Positions 32,434-44,526 of a DNA stretch of 64,000 nucleotides are shown here, in pieces. How positions within the stretch are numbered: the first letter of the stretch is position 1; every line of letters starts with the position of its first letter. This DNA comes from Celoporthe dispersa. Taxonomy: Eukaryota; Ascomycota; Sordariomycetes; Diaporthales; Cryphonectriaceae. The position numbers were made by a program, and so were the translations under genes. Under the pieces are notes generated by a model. It searched no databases, had not been told where the DNA came from, and saw nothing but the letters and a program-made list of their open reading frames with translations. The DNA lies in NCBI GenBank assembly GCA_016584495.1, contig WAID01000018.1, forward strand, positions 1-64,000, in the 5' to 3' direction.

Positions 32434-33819
32434 ATGGCTGCATTAGGAGTGGTAGAGCTTAATGGTCACGATGGTCCTTTCGCCGAGGCCGACATCATGG
32501 GGCAGTTCCCCGTCCTAAACGCCTTCAGCGTACTCGCATATGGCTTTACGCTCTCGCCAGACGTAGACCGCGACGCCGTTGCCTCTACCCTCCAGAACAG
32601 CTTCGACAAGCTAGTCGAGCAGATCCCGTTTCTTGGTTACCAGGTGGACACGTCGAGCGACTCGGGCGTGCGGACGGCTACCCCATGGCCCCAGGACGTG
32701 GCCAGGGAAGGGGTGCGCATCAGGGTCTGCGACGAGGGCATTCCATCCATGGAGCAGCTTCTCGCCGAAAAGGTGCCCGTCAGCAAGCTCGACGGCAAGC
32801 TTCTGTGTCCGTGGCCGGCGTTCCCCTTCCCGCACGGCATCGAGGGCCCTGTTCCCATCGTCCACCTCCAGGCCACCTTTATACACGGCGGCCTCATTCT
32901 CAACCTCAGCGCGCACCATAGTTTTATGGACGGCACGGCCGACTTTCAGTTCCTCAAGCTGCTCGCCATCGTGCTCAACGGGGGCGAGATCCCGGCTGCT
33001 GATCTTGAGCAGGCGAACCGTCCCCGAGACCGAGTCGTGCCGTTGATCCCGCACGGCAGACCCGTCAAGGACTACTCGTGCCTGTATCCGCCACCAGGAT
33101 GGAAGTTCGCGATGCCCACCAGCTGGCCAAAGTGGTGCTACTTCCTAATGCCCGAGAGCTCGCTCTCGAAGCTAGCCGAGACGGTGCGCGCCGACGCAGG
33201 GCTGTCGGGCGACCCGGATGACCCCAAGCAGCGGCTTTCCAAGGACGACGTGCTCTGCGCCTTCTACTGGAAGCGCATCTGCGACCTGCGGCTCGCGCGG
33301 GGAATGCCAGCAGACACCATGTCCAAGCTCTCCCGCGCCATCAATGCCCGCAACCCCCTGGGCATTCCGTCGTCCCACCTGGGCGCCCACGTCGCGCCGT
33401 GCATCGTGCGCCTGCCAATGGGCCGTGTCGCCGACATGAGCGTCGCCCAGGTCGCCCGCCACCTGCGTGGCGAGCTAGTTGAGGCCACCACAGCGTGGGC
33501 CATGCGCAGCTTTGCCACCACTGTCGCGCGAGAGCCGGCCGCTGGCCGCGCCCGCCTGCTGTACACAGGCACTCATAATGCAGCGACTGACATAGGCTGC
33601 ACCAATGTGTCGCGAGCGCTGTTGCCCAGAGGTCCGTGGGGTCCTCTGGGTCCGTGCCGCTGGTATCGCCGCCCGGATGCCGCCCCGATCCCAGGGAGTT
33701 TCCGCCTCCAAGAGGCCGAGGATGGCGCTCATCCTATCGCCTTTTGTTTGCCCGAAGAAGACTTGGAGGCGTTAAAGAAGGATGGGCAGTGGAGCCGGTG
33801 TGCCACTTGTATTTGCTAG
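32434..33819 (+). CDS. BAHD-like O-acyltransferase
   Basis: 461 aa, intronless. Carries the HxxxD catalytic motif of the BAHD / trichothecene-acetyltransferase superfamily as HHSFMDGTAD near residue 165, and a C-terminal region (GPWGPLGPCRWYRRP) in place of the plant DFGWG motif, as in fungal members. The full length is normal for the family. Enzymes of this kind in azaphilone clusters move a polyketide acyl chain from the reducing PKS, or an acyl-CoA, onto a hydroxyl of the chromophore. Here possible donors include the reducing-PKS product and, because of the neighbouring HMGS and hydratase genes, a short branched acyl-CoA; the sequence does not distinguish them. It lies upstream of, and on the same strand as, the non-reducing PKS. 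No frame break. Confidence 0.88.
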   Translation: MAALGVVELNGHDGPFAEADIMGQFPVLNAFSVLAYGFTLSPDVDRDAVASTLQNSFDKLVEQIPFLGYQVDTSSDSGVRTATPWPQDVAREGVRIRVCDEGIPSMEQLLAEKVPVSKLDGKLLCPWPAFPFPHGIEGPVPIVHLQATFIHGGLILNLSAHHSFMDGTADFQFLKLLAIVLNGGEIPAADLEQANRPRDRVVPLIPHGRPVKDYSCLYPPPGWKFAMPTSWPKWCYFLMPESSLSKLAETVRADAGLSGDPDDPKQRLSKDDVLCAFYWKRICDLRLARGMPADTMSKLSRAINARNPLGIPSSHLGAHVAPCIVRLPMGRVADMSVAQVARHLRGELVEATTAWAMRSFATTVAREPAAGRARLLYTGTHNAATDIGCTNVSRALLPRGPWGPLGPCRWYRRPDAAPIPGSFRLQEAEDGAHPIAFCLPEEDLEALKKDGQWSRCATCIC

Positions 33820-34787
33820 GCCTTGAGAATTCTTCCGTCTACAGAGAACCTTTGGATCTTTGCATTATGATAGATTCCATTAATTGTAGCACGCCTACGC
33901 CAATGTCCAATTTCATCTACACCTTGGCCCCTATGCTACTGCTGTTTTATCAAAATTGTAAATAAAAGGAACTTTTAAGCTAAAGCAACGGTACATGTAT
34001 TCTATAAGCTGCCTGTCTATAATGGCCGTTACGCTACGCCTGGATCTTTCGTACGGAAGGGATTGAACTCCTCGAACAAGCGAACCATAGCATCTATCCG
34101 ACCTGCTGCGAGAGGAAAGCTTCATGGCTGGTATACTACTGGGCATGTCAGCCTTGACCTATCTCTTCATTCTTATTACCAAAGAGTTGACAAAGACCTG
34201 GCTTGCAGCTAGTAAGCAGGACAGGCGGCTGCCTCGACGGACCTGCGGACTTGCTGATAGGAAAGTCCGCTGTACTGAGTCAGTCTCCCCAATCTTAGAC
34301 CCTGAGAAACGAGGCTGTGCAGCTGGTTAGCCTAAAAGTCCTGCCAGGTCCGCAACCCTAGTCCTATCTCCATGTGAGATGTCCGCCACAAGCAGCCGCG
34401 CGGACGAGGCCAGGGAGCTGGACAGTGCTGGCGTAGCTAAGCGATTCGTGGGTGACATGTTCTCGTTTCTCGGGCAGAATTGTGTGTATAGGTTAGCTGT
34501 TAAGAGAGAGTTTCGGTGCAAGCTGCTTTTGCTTCCAGGTCGCTCGTCTACATGCTATCGCAAGTCTCGAGGGTTGTTTTGCTCGTCTGTTGCCTCACCT
34601 CTTCCTCTTCCTGAGCACACGCATCTCCGAATGTGTCTTGGAATCTCAATACTAACAAGATAGTAGCCAGTGGTGGCTGTCTCCATTCAACATAGCGACG
34701 CCGGCTTGCCTCCATTGATATTTCTTCCCTTACTCTCTCTTTCCTCCACGTCACATTTTATCTTGCATCTGGCAGCCTGAAGCTACA
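33820..34787. other. Intergenic, promoter of non-reducing PKS
   Basis: 970 bp between two genes on the same strand. Short ORFs on both strands have no supporting feature. A pyrimidine-rich stretch at 34575-34615 and another at 34720-34745 lie upstream of the PKS start. Confidence 0.45.
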
Positions 34788-37700
34788 ATGTCATATAGCA
34801 CTCTATTGCCAGAGCTGGCGCCGCTCAACGATGGATCCTGCGAGTCAACGATCTTGGTCTTTGGACCACACGTCGGCACGACCTTCACCAAGGAACATAT
34901 AGAGAAGATGATACGGCCGCTCGCGCAGGGCCAACACAGAGAGTGGATCTTGGAGGCGCTGGCCGGGTTGCCAAGGTACTGGGACGCTTTGATTGCAAAG
35001 ATCCCCGAAGTCGCAGAGGTATTGCCTGAAATCCCAAAGGGCCTCGCCGACCTCGATACCTGGTTCCGACACGGCCCACCTGCAGCCGACATTGGCGCCA
35101 CCCTGCCGCGCCCCGTGCTGGGGCCCGTGGTGGTGCTGACCCAGCTCGCACAGTACTGGCAGTACCTTGAGCTGACGCATAGGGGAGAGCCCACGGCAGA
35201 CGTGCTGGCGAGCCGGGTGGCATCTCCTGCGGACAATACTGTGGCGCTGGGATTCTGTGCCGGCTTAATACCGACGGCCGCCGTAGCTAGCGCCCACAAC
35301 CGGCAGGAATTTGAAAAGTACGCGGCCGTGGCGATGCGGGTGTCTGTGCTCATCGGCGGACTGGTAGACGCGCGCGAGGCGTGGGATAAGGCACTGGGAA
35401 AAGGCGGCTCCGTGTCGCTTGCAACGGCCTGGGTGGGCCCAAAGCAGGCCGAGGACGTCGTGCGCATCACCGAGGAGCTGTCTCCGGATGCGTACCTCGC
35501 CATCCTCTACGACGAGGCGCGGGCGACACTCAAGACGACGGAGCAGACGGCGCCCTTGCTGCAGAAACGGCTCCGAGCTGCCGGAATTATCGCTATCGAG
35601 ATGGATATCGGGAGTCATGTTCACAGCCCTCACCCCGATGTACAGAAGACCACCGATGCACTGGTCGAGCTGGCAAGCTCGATTCCTGGCCTGCAGTACG
35701 CCGACCTGGAGAAGCTCGCGCTGCCGACATACGACAACCGCGGCGAGGGCAGACGCGTCTCGACCGACTATCCTTGCGGTCTGACGGAATTAGCGCTTTG
35801 TGAGATATTCGTCCAGCAGTGCCGGTGGCACGGGACCTTTTCTGCCGTCGTTACCAAGCAGCCAAAGCCGTTTGTGGTAAATTTTGGCCCAGAGCGCTGC
35901 GTGCCGCCGACGTGGACAGGCAAACTGGGAACCCGACAGGTGCATTTTGAGGACATTCAGAAGAGGCTGCGAGGGCTGGCGCCCCCACTGTGCTTCACAG
36001 CCACAGCACTGCACAGCAGCAGCAGCAGCAAGAGCAGCCTCCTCGAACAGCTAAGCTCACACCAACACCAGCAATATCAGTATCAGAAAGATCCGCCGTC
36101 GACCCTGTGCTTGAAAACGACAAGAATATTATTGCTGTCATTGGCATGTCTGTCAAGACGGCTGGTGCAGACGACCTGGCCGAGTACGCCGATATGATCA
36201 AGACAGGCCTGTCGCAGCACGTTGCTATCACCCGCGACCGCATCATGTTTGACACGCTGTTCCGCGACGGGCCAGACAGCGACCCCAAACGCAACTGGTA
36301 TGGCTGCTTCGTCCGCGACCCGGATGCCTTTGATCACAAGTTCTTTAAGCGCAGCCCGCGCGAGGCCGCCGCTATGGACCCGCAGGGCCGCCAGGCCCTC
36401 GAGGCTGCCTACCAGGCTGTCGAGCAGTCAGGGTACTTCTCAGAGCTTCTCCACAGACACGGAGACGAGGCAAAACACGTTGGCATCTACGTGGGCTCGT
36501 GCGGCGTCGATTACGATACCAACACGGCCGCCCACGAGCCAAGCGCCTTCACGGCGACCGGGGTGCTCAAGAGCTTCATCGCTGGAAGGATCTCGCACTA
36601 TTTCGGCTGGACCGGCCCATCAATGACCTTCGACACGGCATGCTCGTCGTCTGCTGTTGCCATCCACACAGCGTGTCGCAGCATCTTGTCGGGTGAGTGC
36701 ACGGCGGCTCTGGCTGGAGGCTCCCAAGGCGTAAACGTGAGTAAAAGGACCTGCTTATCTAATAACTAAATGTCTGTCTCCCGGTGTTGATATCTTATTG
36801 GATTTGCTGCAGAGCATGACATGGTTTCAAAATCTGGCTGCAGGAAGCTTTGTCAGCCCGACAGGCCAGTGCAAACCGTTTGGTAAGCTGTTCATCCTAA
36901 ACTTCTCCCGGCCAGGAAGTTACTGACACTAATAATTCAATGCAAGACGAGAACGCCGATGGGTACTGTCGTGCAGAAGGCTACGGCTGGGTCTTTTTGA
37001 AGAAGCTATCAGATGCAGTGCGCGACGGAAACCCTGTGCTGGCGGTAATCCCCAGCACGGCCGTCCACCAGAATCAGAATTCGACCCCGTTGTTTGTGCC
37101 CAACGCGCCGTCGCTCTCGACGCTGTTTAGAGACGTTCTGCGCACGGCAAACGTAGCACCGCGAGACGTCTCGCTGGTCGAAGCCCACGGTACGGGTACG
37201 CCAGTCGGAGATCCAGCCGAGTACGAAAGCATCCGCAGAGTTCTCGGGGGCCAGCCGTCTGCGCGGCAGAAGAAGCTGCCCATCGGATCGGTCAAGGGCC
37301 ACATAGGCCACACCGAAGGTGCATCAGGCGTCCTGGCGCTCATTAAGGTTATCATGATGATGCGGGGCTCCTTTATTCCACCCCAGGCAAGCTTCAGCAA
37401 GATGAACAGCCGCATCGCTGTGCGGCCCGATGACATGATGGAGGTTGTCACGCGGCTGCGGGTCTGGGAGGAACAGCACAAGATTGCCCTACTCAACAAC
37501 TACGGCGCGTCTGGGTCCAATGCGAGCCTGATCGTCGCACAGCCGCCCCAGTCCTTGGCATTGCCCCGCAGCATAGCCACTGGGGATTCTCTGTATCCTT
37601 TCTGGATCGCGGGTCTCGATGCCCGAGCAATCTCTGCATACGCCGCCAAGATGGCTTCGTACTGCGGTCCACTGCGCAAAGACTCCAACACGCTTGCCGA

Positions 37701-40700
37701 TCTCTCGTTCGCAGTGAATCGGCAGTCCAATCGTGGCTTGACCCAGCAATTCGTCTTCAGCTGCCGATCAGTGGGCGAGCTGGAGGAGAAGCTGGGACAG
37801 GCGGCGTCGGTAGGTTCTGAAAAGGACACGGCTGCACGGGTTGGATTTGCGTCCGTCAGTGCTGAGCGGCCCGTGGTGCTCTGCTTTGGCAGCCAGATAT
37901 CGCTGTTCGTTGGCCTTGACCGCAAGCTGTATGATCATGTGGTCATCCTCCGCCGGCACCTCGACAGCTGCGACGCCACCGTGACCTCTCTGGGTCTGGA
38001 GAGCATCTATCCCGAAATCTTCTCGCAGCAGCCGACCCGAGACACGGTCAAGCTGCAGACCATGCTGTTTGCCATGCAGTACGCGTGTGCCAAATCTTGG
38101 ATGGACTGTGGTCTCGTAACCAAGATTGCCGCTGTTGTAGGCCACAGTTTTGGGGAGATTACGGCGCTGTGTGTGGCTGGCGCCCTCAGCCTTCAGGACG
38201 CGGTCAAGCTTGTGGCGGCTAGAGCTAAGCTGGTGCGAGATGCGTGGGGTGCTGATCCGGGGGCCATGGTGGCCGTGGAGTCGGATGAAGCCCTGGTTCA
38301 GGAGCTTCTGCAGGAGGCAAACAGCGCTCCAGGCTCCGACGGCTCGGCCAGTATAGCGTGCTACAATGGCCCGCGCAGCTTCACGCTGGCTGGCTCGACG
38401 GCGGCTGTGGATGCTGTCGAGAAGACTCTGGCAGCATTTGGCAAGTTTTCGGCTATCAAGAGCAAGCGCCTCAGCGTAACCAACGCCTTCCACTCGCAGC
38501 TCGTCGAGAAACTGGTCGATGACCTGGGTCAGGTCGGAAAGGGTCTTACTTTCCACAAGCCAGCCATCTCGATAGAGCGCTCTATAAGAGAAGGCAGCAA
38601 CACGCTGGACTGGACGTTTGTCCCTAGACACATGCGCGAGCCGGTCTTCTTCGACCACGCCATGCAGCGGCTCGCCGCAAGACACCCCCAGGCGATCTTC
38701 CTCGAGGCTGGCTCCAGCTCAACCATCACCATTATGGCGGCGCGAGCTCTCGCCCAGAGCAAGGCTTCTACGCCGGACCACCACTTCCAGGCCGTCTCCA
38801 TTACCAATAGCAGCACTGGTCTCGACAGCCTGACAGATGCCACCGTCGCCCTCTGGAGCCAGGGCCTGCGCGTGTCATTCTGGGCTCACCACCCGCAGCA
38901 GACACTCGAGTACGATCCCTTGCTGCTGCCACCATACCAATTCGACAAGTCGCCGGCCTCGCGTCACTGGCTGCCGGTCAAGTCCCCGCTCGAGGCAGTG
39001 GAAAAGGCCGCCGAGGCGCTTCTGGAACAGCGAGGCGGCGTGTCTGGGCACCACCAGGCCCAAGGCCCCGACGCGAAGCCGCTGGCCCTGTGGAACTTTG
39101 TCGGATACCAAGATAAGGACCAGAGGAAAGCCCGATTCTGCATCAACACGGGATCCGACGAGTACCAGAGCTTCTTTACCGGCCACCTCATCGCCCAGAC
39201 GGCTCCCATCTGCCCCGGCACGCTCGAGTGCGATGTGGTCATCCAGGCCCTATTCAGCCTGCACCCGACCTGGGTAGAAGAGGGCATGCTTCCTGTTATG
39301 CGCGACTGTAAGTATCAATCAAAAATTAATAATGTTGATTATTTTACCTTTTCATCTTTTCTCTGCTACGGGCTCAGCACAAGCCTCCTGGAAGTTGAAA
39401 TTTGCGGCAAATTTTTGTCCCATCCATCCTGGAGTCATTTGTTTCACTGCTGCTCATCTAGTTTACAAATTCTATTTCTAGGCCTTGAATCAACCTCTTT
39501 TAAGGCTAGAATATCCTGACAATTATTACTACAGTGGTCAACGAAGCGCCCATCTGTGCCGATCCATCTCGCATCGTCTATCTTGAACTATGTGCCCTTG
39601 ACAAGAAGTCTCTACATTGGGGAGTGCATATCTTCAGCGTCGACAGGGGGGCGGCAGCTGAGCAGCCTCGGACCCACGCCGAGGCGCGCGTGGAAATGCG
39701 GTCGCCCGCTGATGCCGCCTACAGGCAGGAGTATGCGCACTTTGAACGCCTTGCCAACCACGCGCGGTGCCAGGAGCTCCTCAAACTCAGCCTTGACGAG
39801 GACGGCGTAGAAACCCTGCAGGGCCGCCAGGTCTACCGCGCCTTTGCGCCGGTCGTCAACTATGGCGAGCGCTACCGCGGCGTTCGCTATGTCGTGGGGC
39901 GCGGGGGCGAGTGTGCCGGGCGCGTGCAGCTGGACAGGCGCTATCGACAAGTCGATTCATGGCTCGACACGCCCCTGAGCGACTCTTTCAGCCAGGTTGG
40001 CGGCTTGTGGGTCAATGTCATGACGGACTGCCCCCCTGAGGACATGTACATTGCCACTGGCTGCCAGTTCTCCATGCGCTCGCCGAGGCACAAGGCCGCC
40101 GACCGTGTCGAGACGGACGTGTGGCATGTGTATGCACGCCACCAGCGCCAGAATGATGCGGCTTACACAACAGACGTGTTTGTGTTTGATGCCGCCACAG
40201 GGCGGCTCGTCGAGGCTATGTTGGGAATTGGGTACCAGCGGGTCTCCAAGGCATCGATGAGCAAGATGCTGGCTCGTCTGACCAAAGATGACTCCGTGTT
40301 ACGCACCAGAGCCTCACAAGCCTCTTCACCTACTGCAATAATTGGTGTAGCAGCTTCAGCAGATGCGACAGACAAGCCTAACCCGAAGCCGAGCAGGAAA
40401 AAGGAGGACTCAGCAAAGGGAAGGAAGAATGAAAAGACAGCCTCATCTGTTCCGGCTTCAGGTAGGCGCGACATCACCGACGAGGTGCGCAACCTAGTGT
40501 CTGAGCTTTCGGGCATAGACGTTGAGAACATGACTCTGGACGCAGAAATGGCCGACTTCGGTATCGACTCGCTGATGGGTATGGAGCTCGGGCGCGAGGT
40601 CGAGAGGGCCTTCAGATGCACGTTGGACCAGGCTGAACAGATGGAAGCAACCACTCTGCGCCTGTTTGTCCGCTGCGTCGAACATGCGCTGTTTGGTGCT

Positions 40701-43433
40701 GACGCAGATGCGCCTCCTCTCCCCCCCGTAGACGATGGTGACGAGGATTCCTTCGATGATGATGACGACTCCTTAGAGAACTCATTGTCGGTCATCATGG
40801 ATAACGATCTAGACTCGTCGTCGACTGATGTGTCTTCTGGTTTCGAGCAGAATCTGACGCTGGGCGCGGGTCGTGGTCACCAGACGCCGCAATATCAGAA
40901 GAAGGAGTCTGCCAAGGCGGCAGAACCCACCAGGGCAGCGACAACGCCACCGTCAGCCCTCAGCAACCTAACGCTATTGCCCACGGATGTCCTCTCGTCT
41001 TTTAGCGAGATCAAGATGGCTACCGACGCCTATCTGCGCGAGTGGAAGCTCGACGATATCGAAAAGGCCATCCTAGTCGGCAACGGCCGTTTGACTGCCG
41101 CCCTTGTGGTTGAGGCCTTCAACGAGCTTGGCTGTCCGCTGGGCGCTGCCGCTGCTGGCCAGCCAGTTGACCGCGTTCCTTTCCTATCACAGTACGGCCG
41201 CCTGGTAGAGGCTGTGTACCAGTTCCTCGAGCGCGACGCCCGCCTGGTCGATATGGATCCCATGAGCGGGCAGCTGACGCGGACACACGTGCCTGTGCCG
41301 TCCAAGTCGAGCAGTGTCATCCTGGAAGAGCTGCTGGCTCAGCACCCCGAGTTTGCAGTGCCCAGCCGCCTGTGCTACTACGCCTGCAAGCACCTGGCAG
41401 GCGTGTTGAACGGAAAGACGGACGGGATCCGCGTGCTCTTCGGCAGCCCCGAAGGCAGGGAGCGCACGGCAGCCATGTATTGTGAGTACACAGTGAACTG
41501 CATGTGCTACGCTCAGATGTGTGAGGTTATCAGAAAGCTCTGCGAGCGTGCTGGGGTCCTTGAGAGGGGAGAGACGCTCAAGATCCTTGAGATGGGGGCT
41601 GGCACCGGGGGCACTACGAGAGTCCTGCTGCCCTTCCTGTCATCGCTGGGCATTCCGGTCGAGTACACCTTCACCGACCTTTCTCCGTCTATGGTTGCCA
41701 GCGCTAGGCGGCTGTGGGGCCAGGAATACTCATTTATGCGCTTCTTCACCCATGACATTGAGAAGGCGCCGGAGGAGGTGCTTAGGGGGGCTCACATAAT
41801 ACTGGCTAGCAATGCCGTCCATGCCACCCATAATCTCATCACTTCTCTGACCAACATGCGCAAGGCTCTGCGGCCTGATGGCTTTGTTATGCTCGCGGAG
41901 ATGACGCAGGTTGTTCCTTTTGTCGATTTTGTTTTTGGCCTGCTCGAGGGCTGGTGGCTCTTTGATGACGGGCGCAAGCATGCCGTCGTGGATGAAAAAC
42001 ACTGGGAGAGGGCGTTCCACGCGGCTGGGTTTGGTCATGTCGACTGGACCGATGGCCACCTGCCAGAGGCCGCATACCAAAAGGTCATCTTGGCCATGGC
42101 TACGCCTTCAGACAACCAGCGAGAGCGGCTCCCGATGCCAGCTTCCCAGGGAGACGTCATGGACAAGGGCGACGTGGCTGCTCGCACAGCCGAGGCTGAG
42201 GGGCTGGTGGCCAAATACTCTGCTGGCTGGGCCTCGCCAAGACTTCAGGCACTCAACGCACAGCAGGAGAAGACCAAGACGCGCGCAGGAAGCGGCACAC
42301 AGCCCAACCTGGGCGCCGTGGTCCTGGTGACAGGTGCAACGGGCAGCCTAGGCTCACACATTGTACAGAAGCTGGCCGAGAACCCCGCCGTCTCCCAGGT
42401 CGTATGTCTCAACCGCTGCAGCAGCAGCGTGCCCATAGAGAAGCGCCAGAATGAGGCCTTCCTGGCCAGAGGAATCACCCTGGCTCCCGGAGCACGCGCC
42501 AAGCTGCGTATCATGGGGGCGGATACGTCCAGGGCGCACCTCGGCCTCCCGCCCCAGGACCATGGGTGGCTTGTGCAGCACGTCACGCACATTGTGCATA
42601 ATGCCTGGCCTATGAGCGCGACACGCCCCATCAGCGCCTTCGGCCCGCAGTTCCAGAGCATGCGGAACCTACTAGACCTAGCGCGGGAGGTAGCCACCGC
42701 GCGTGCCAACGTACAGGTCGGCTTCCAGTTTGTCTCATCCATTGGTGTGGTTGGGTTCTGCGGCCAGGCGCGCGTGCTCGAGCGCCGCGTGCCTCTGGAG
42801 GTAGCTCTGCCTAGCGGCTACACCGAGGGCAAGTGGGTGTGCGAGCGCATGCTAGACGAGACCCTACACCGTTTTCCCCAGCTGTTCCGCGCGATGGTGG
42901 TGCGCCCAGGCCAGATTGCCGGGTCGTCCAAGAGCGGCTACTGGAATCCTGCTGAGCACTTCGCCTTCCTTGCCAAGTCGAGCCAGGCCCTACGCGCCTG
43001 GCCCGATCTCGACGGGATCCTGCAGTGGGTGCCCGTCGACCACTGCGGCGCCGTTGCAGCCGAGCTTGTGCTGAACCCAGACGCCGTCCACCCCGTCTAC
43101 CACATCGACAACCCCGTCGGCCAGCCATGGAAGCAGATGTCTCCTGTGCTGGCGCGCGCCCTTGATATACCCGCCGCCAATATTATACCATTCCAGAGCT
43201 GGATCAAGCGCGTGCGCACGTCGCCGCTGACCGAGATGGAGAACCCGGCGGGGCGGCCGGGCATGACAGAGTTTCTGAGCGGCCACTTTGAGCGCATGTC
43301 GTGCGGTGGCTTGATCCTAGACGTCGAGAGGGCTAAGGAACACAGCCTAACTATGGCTGGCGAGGGGCCAGTAAGTTCTGAGCTGGCTGTAAAGTATATA
43401 AATGCATGGAAAAACCTAGGTTTTTTATATTAG
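34788..43433 (+). CDS. Non-reducing polyketide synthase SAT-KS-MAT-PT-ACP-CMeT-R
   Basis: Makes the methylated aromatic core and releases it as an aldehyde. About 2,759 residues; introns 36737-36812, 36883-36946 and 39308-39534. SAT (1-395) has GFCAGLIP. KS (440-860): DTACSSS, EAHGTGTPVGDP, GHIGHTEGASG. MAT: GHSFGE near residue 1071. PT (about 1330-1690): GHLIAQTAPICPGTL and PEDMYIATGCQF. ACP: FGIDSLMGMEL near 1803, followed by a very acidic Asp/Glu linker. CMeT: ILEMGAGTGGTT near 2150. R: VLVTGATGSLG near 2390 with GYTEGKW. This order is that of azaphilone and related fungal aldehyde-releasing synthases. The SAT and KS frames do not join: a C run at 35982-35986 in the linker seems one base short, after which a CAG-rich Gln stretch leads into KS. 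All catalytic residues checked are present. Its stop is within about 80 bp of AT-rich repeat DNA. Confidence 0.94.
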
Positions 43434-44526
43434 AGGTTTCCTAAAACTATAGCTATTCTCTTATTATGATAAGCATTGCAGTAATCCGAAAATCTTCAAA
43501 ATATACTAATATTATAACTTATCCAACATGCAGGTTACAAACCTAGTTATAAAGAATAATAATTAGAATAATAGAATTGCAAATGTAATATTAGAAATTA
43601 AGTATATAATTATCTAATTAAGAATTAGAATTATAAAAAAAGATTATTAGAATTAATAGAAATTTTAATAAGCTTGATATTATAAAACTTCTCTCTAAAC
43701 TAGAAGATTAGTATTAATATTATATTTATAACTAAAGCTTTATAGATTTACATACTTTTTCTCGATTTTACTCTCAGATAGCTTGCAAAATATTTATTCC
43801 ATATTAATAATTTTTAATATAGCATTATAATTATAAGTATTATCTATCTAAGCTTTCTGATTACTTTTATTTAGTTGAATAATCTAATCTGGAATAATTA
43901 TAATATCTTAATTTAATTAAATGTCAAGATTAATATTAGTATTATCTGTATTTATATACTTATTATGCATCTTTTACTTATCTGTATCTTCCATATCTTC
44001 AGTTCTACGAAGTCTGCAGAAGAATATTACAATTATAGTAGCAACAGTAGCAAGAGCTATACTAAATCCAAGATTTGCGGCATTACCAATCGGATAGTGG
44101 GCGAGTCTGGCACGATCACAGCCAAAGGCAGGGGGGCTCGGTATGAAAATGAGTATGCAGGCAACTTCCGCAAGGCCGATTCAAGCCAGGTCGAACTCAG
44201 AGATGTTGGCTTCACGTCTCAGACAGCGTCAGATCATGCCAGCAAAGCATCGGCTTGAATCGGCTGCATTCTGTTTCAGACTAGTGGCTCTGTAAATAAT
44301 TACCTTCTCCTAAATTAAGTACTTGGTAATAAGACTGAACGCTTTAGTGACTTGAGATTCCATGCCGTATCCCAAGCAGATTCAATTGGCCTTTTGACAA
44401 AAGGCTTCTTACCAAACGCTACAAGCATGCCATCACAATCCTCGGTTAATCACGAGGCTTATTCTTTGTTTTTTGCGGTTTAATTGTCCCAGAGATGCGC
44501 CTGCGCTGTCTACGGCACATTTGATG
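43434..44526. other. AT-rich DNA bordering the cluster
   Basis: Very AT-rich until about 43960, then of normal composition. At 43511-43540 is a motif (ATTATAACTTATCCAACATG then CAGGTTACAA) closely matching the 5' end of the LTR-like family at 8661 and 2515; the rest of the LTR block is not recognisable. No gene supported. A short ORF at 43965-44258 lacks any feature. Confidence 0.45.

Noticed and set aside
34788..36769. Separate genes for SAT and KS of the non-reducing PKS
   Set aside because: The frames differ, but the SAT-KS order and the linker are those of a single synthase, and a one-base change in a C run explains the split better than two genes.
37768..38685. Minus-strand ORF of 305 codons within the non-reducing PKS
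   Set aside because: It lies fully opposite the MAT domain, whose motifs and frame are clear; no independent evidence.
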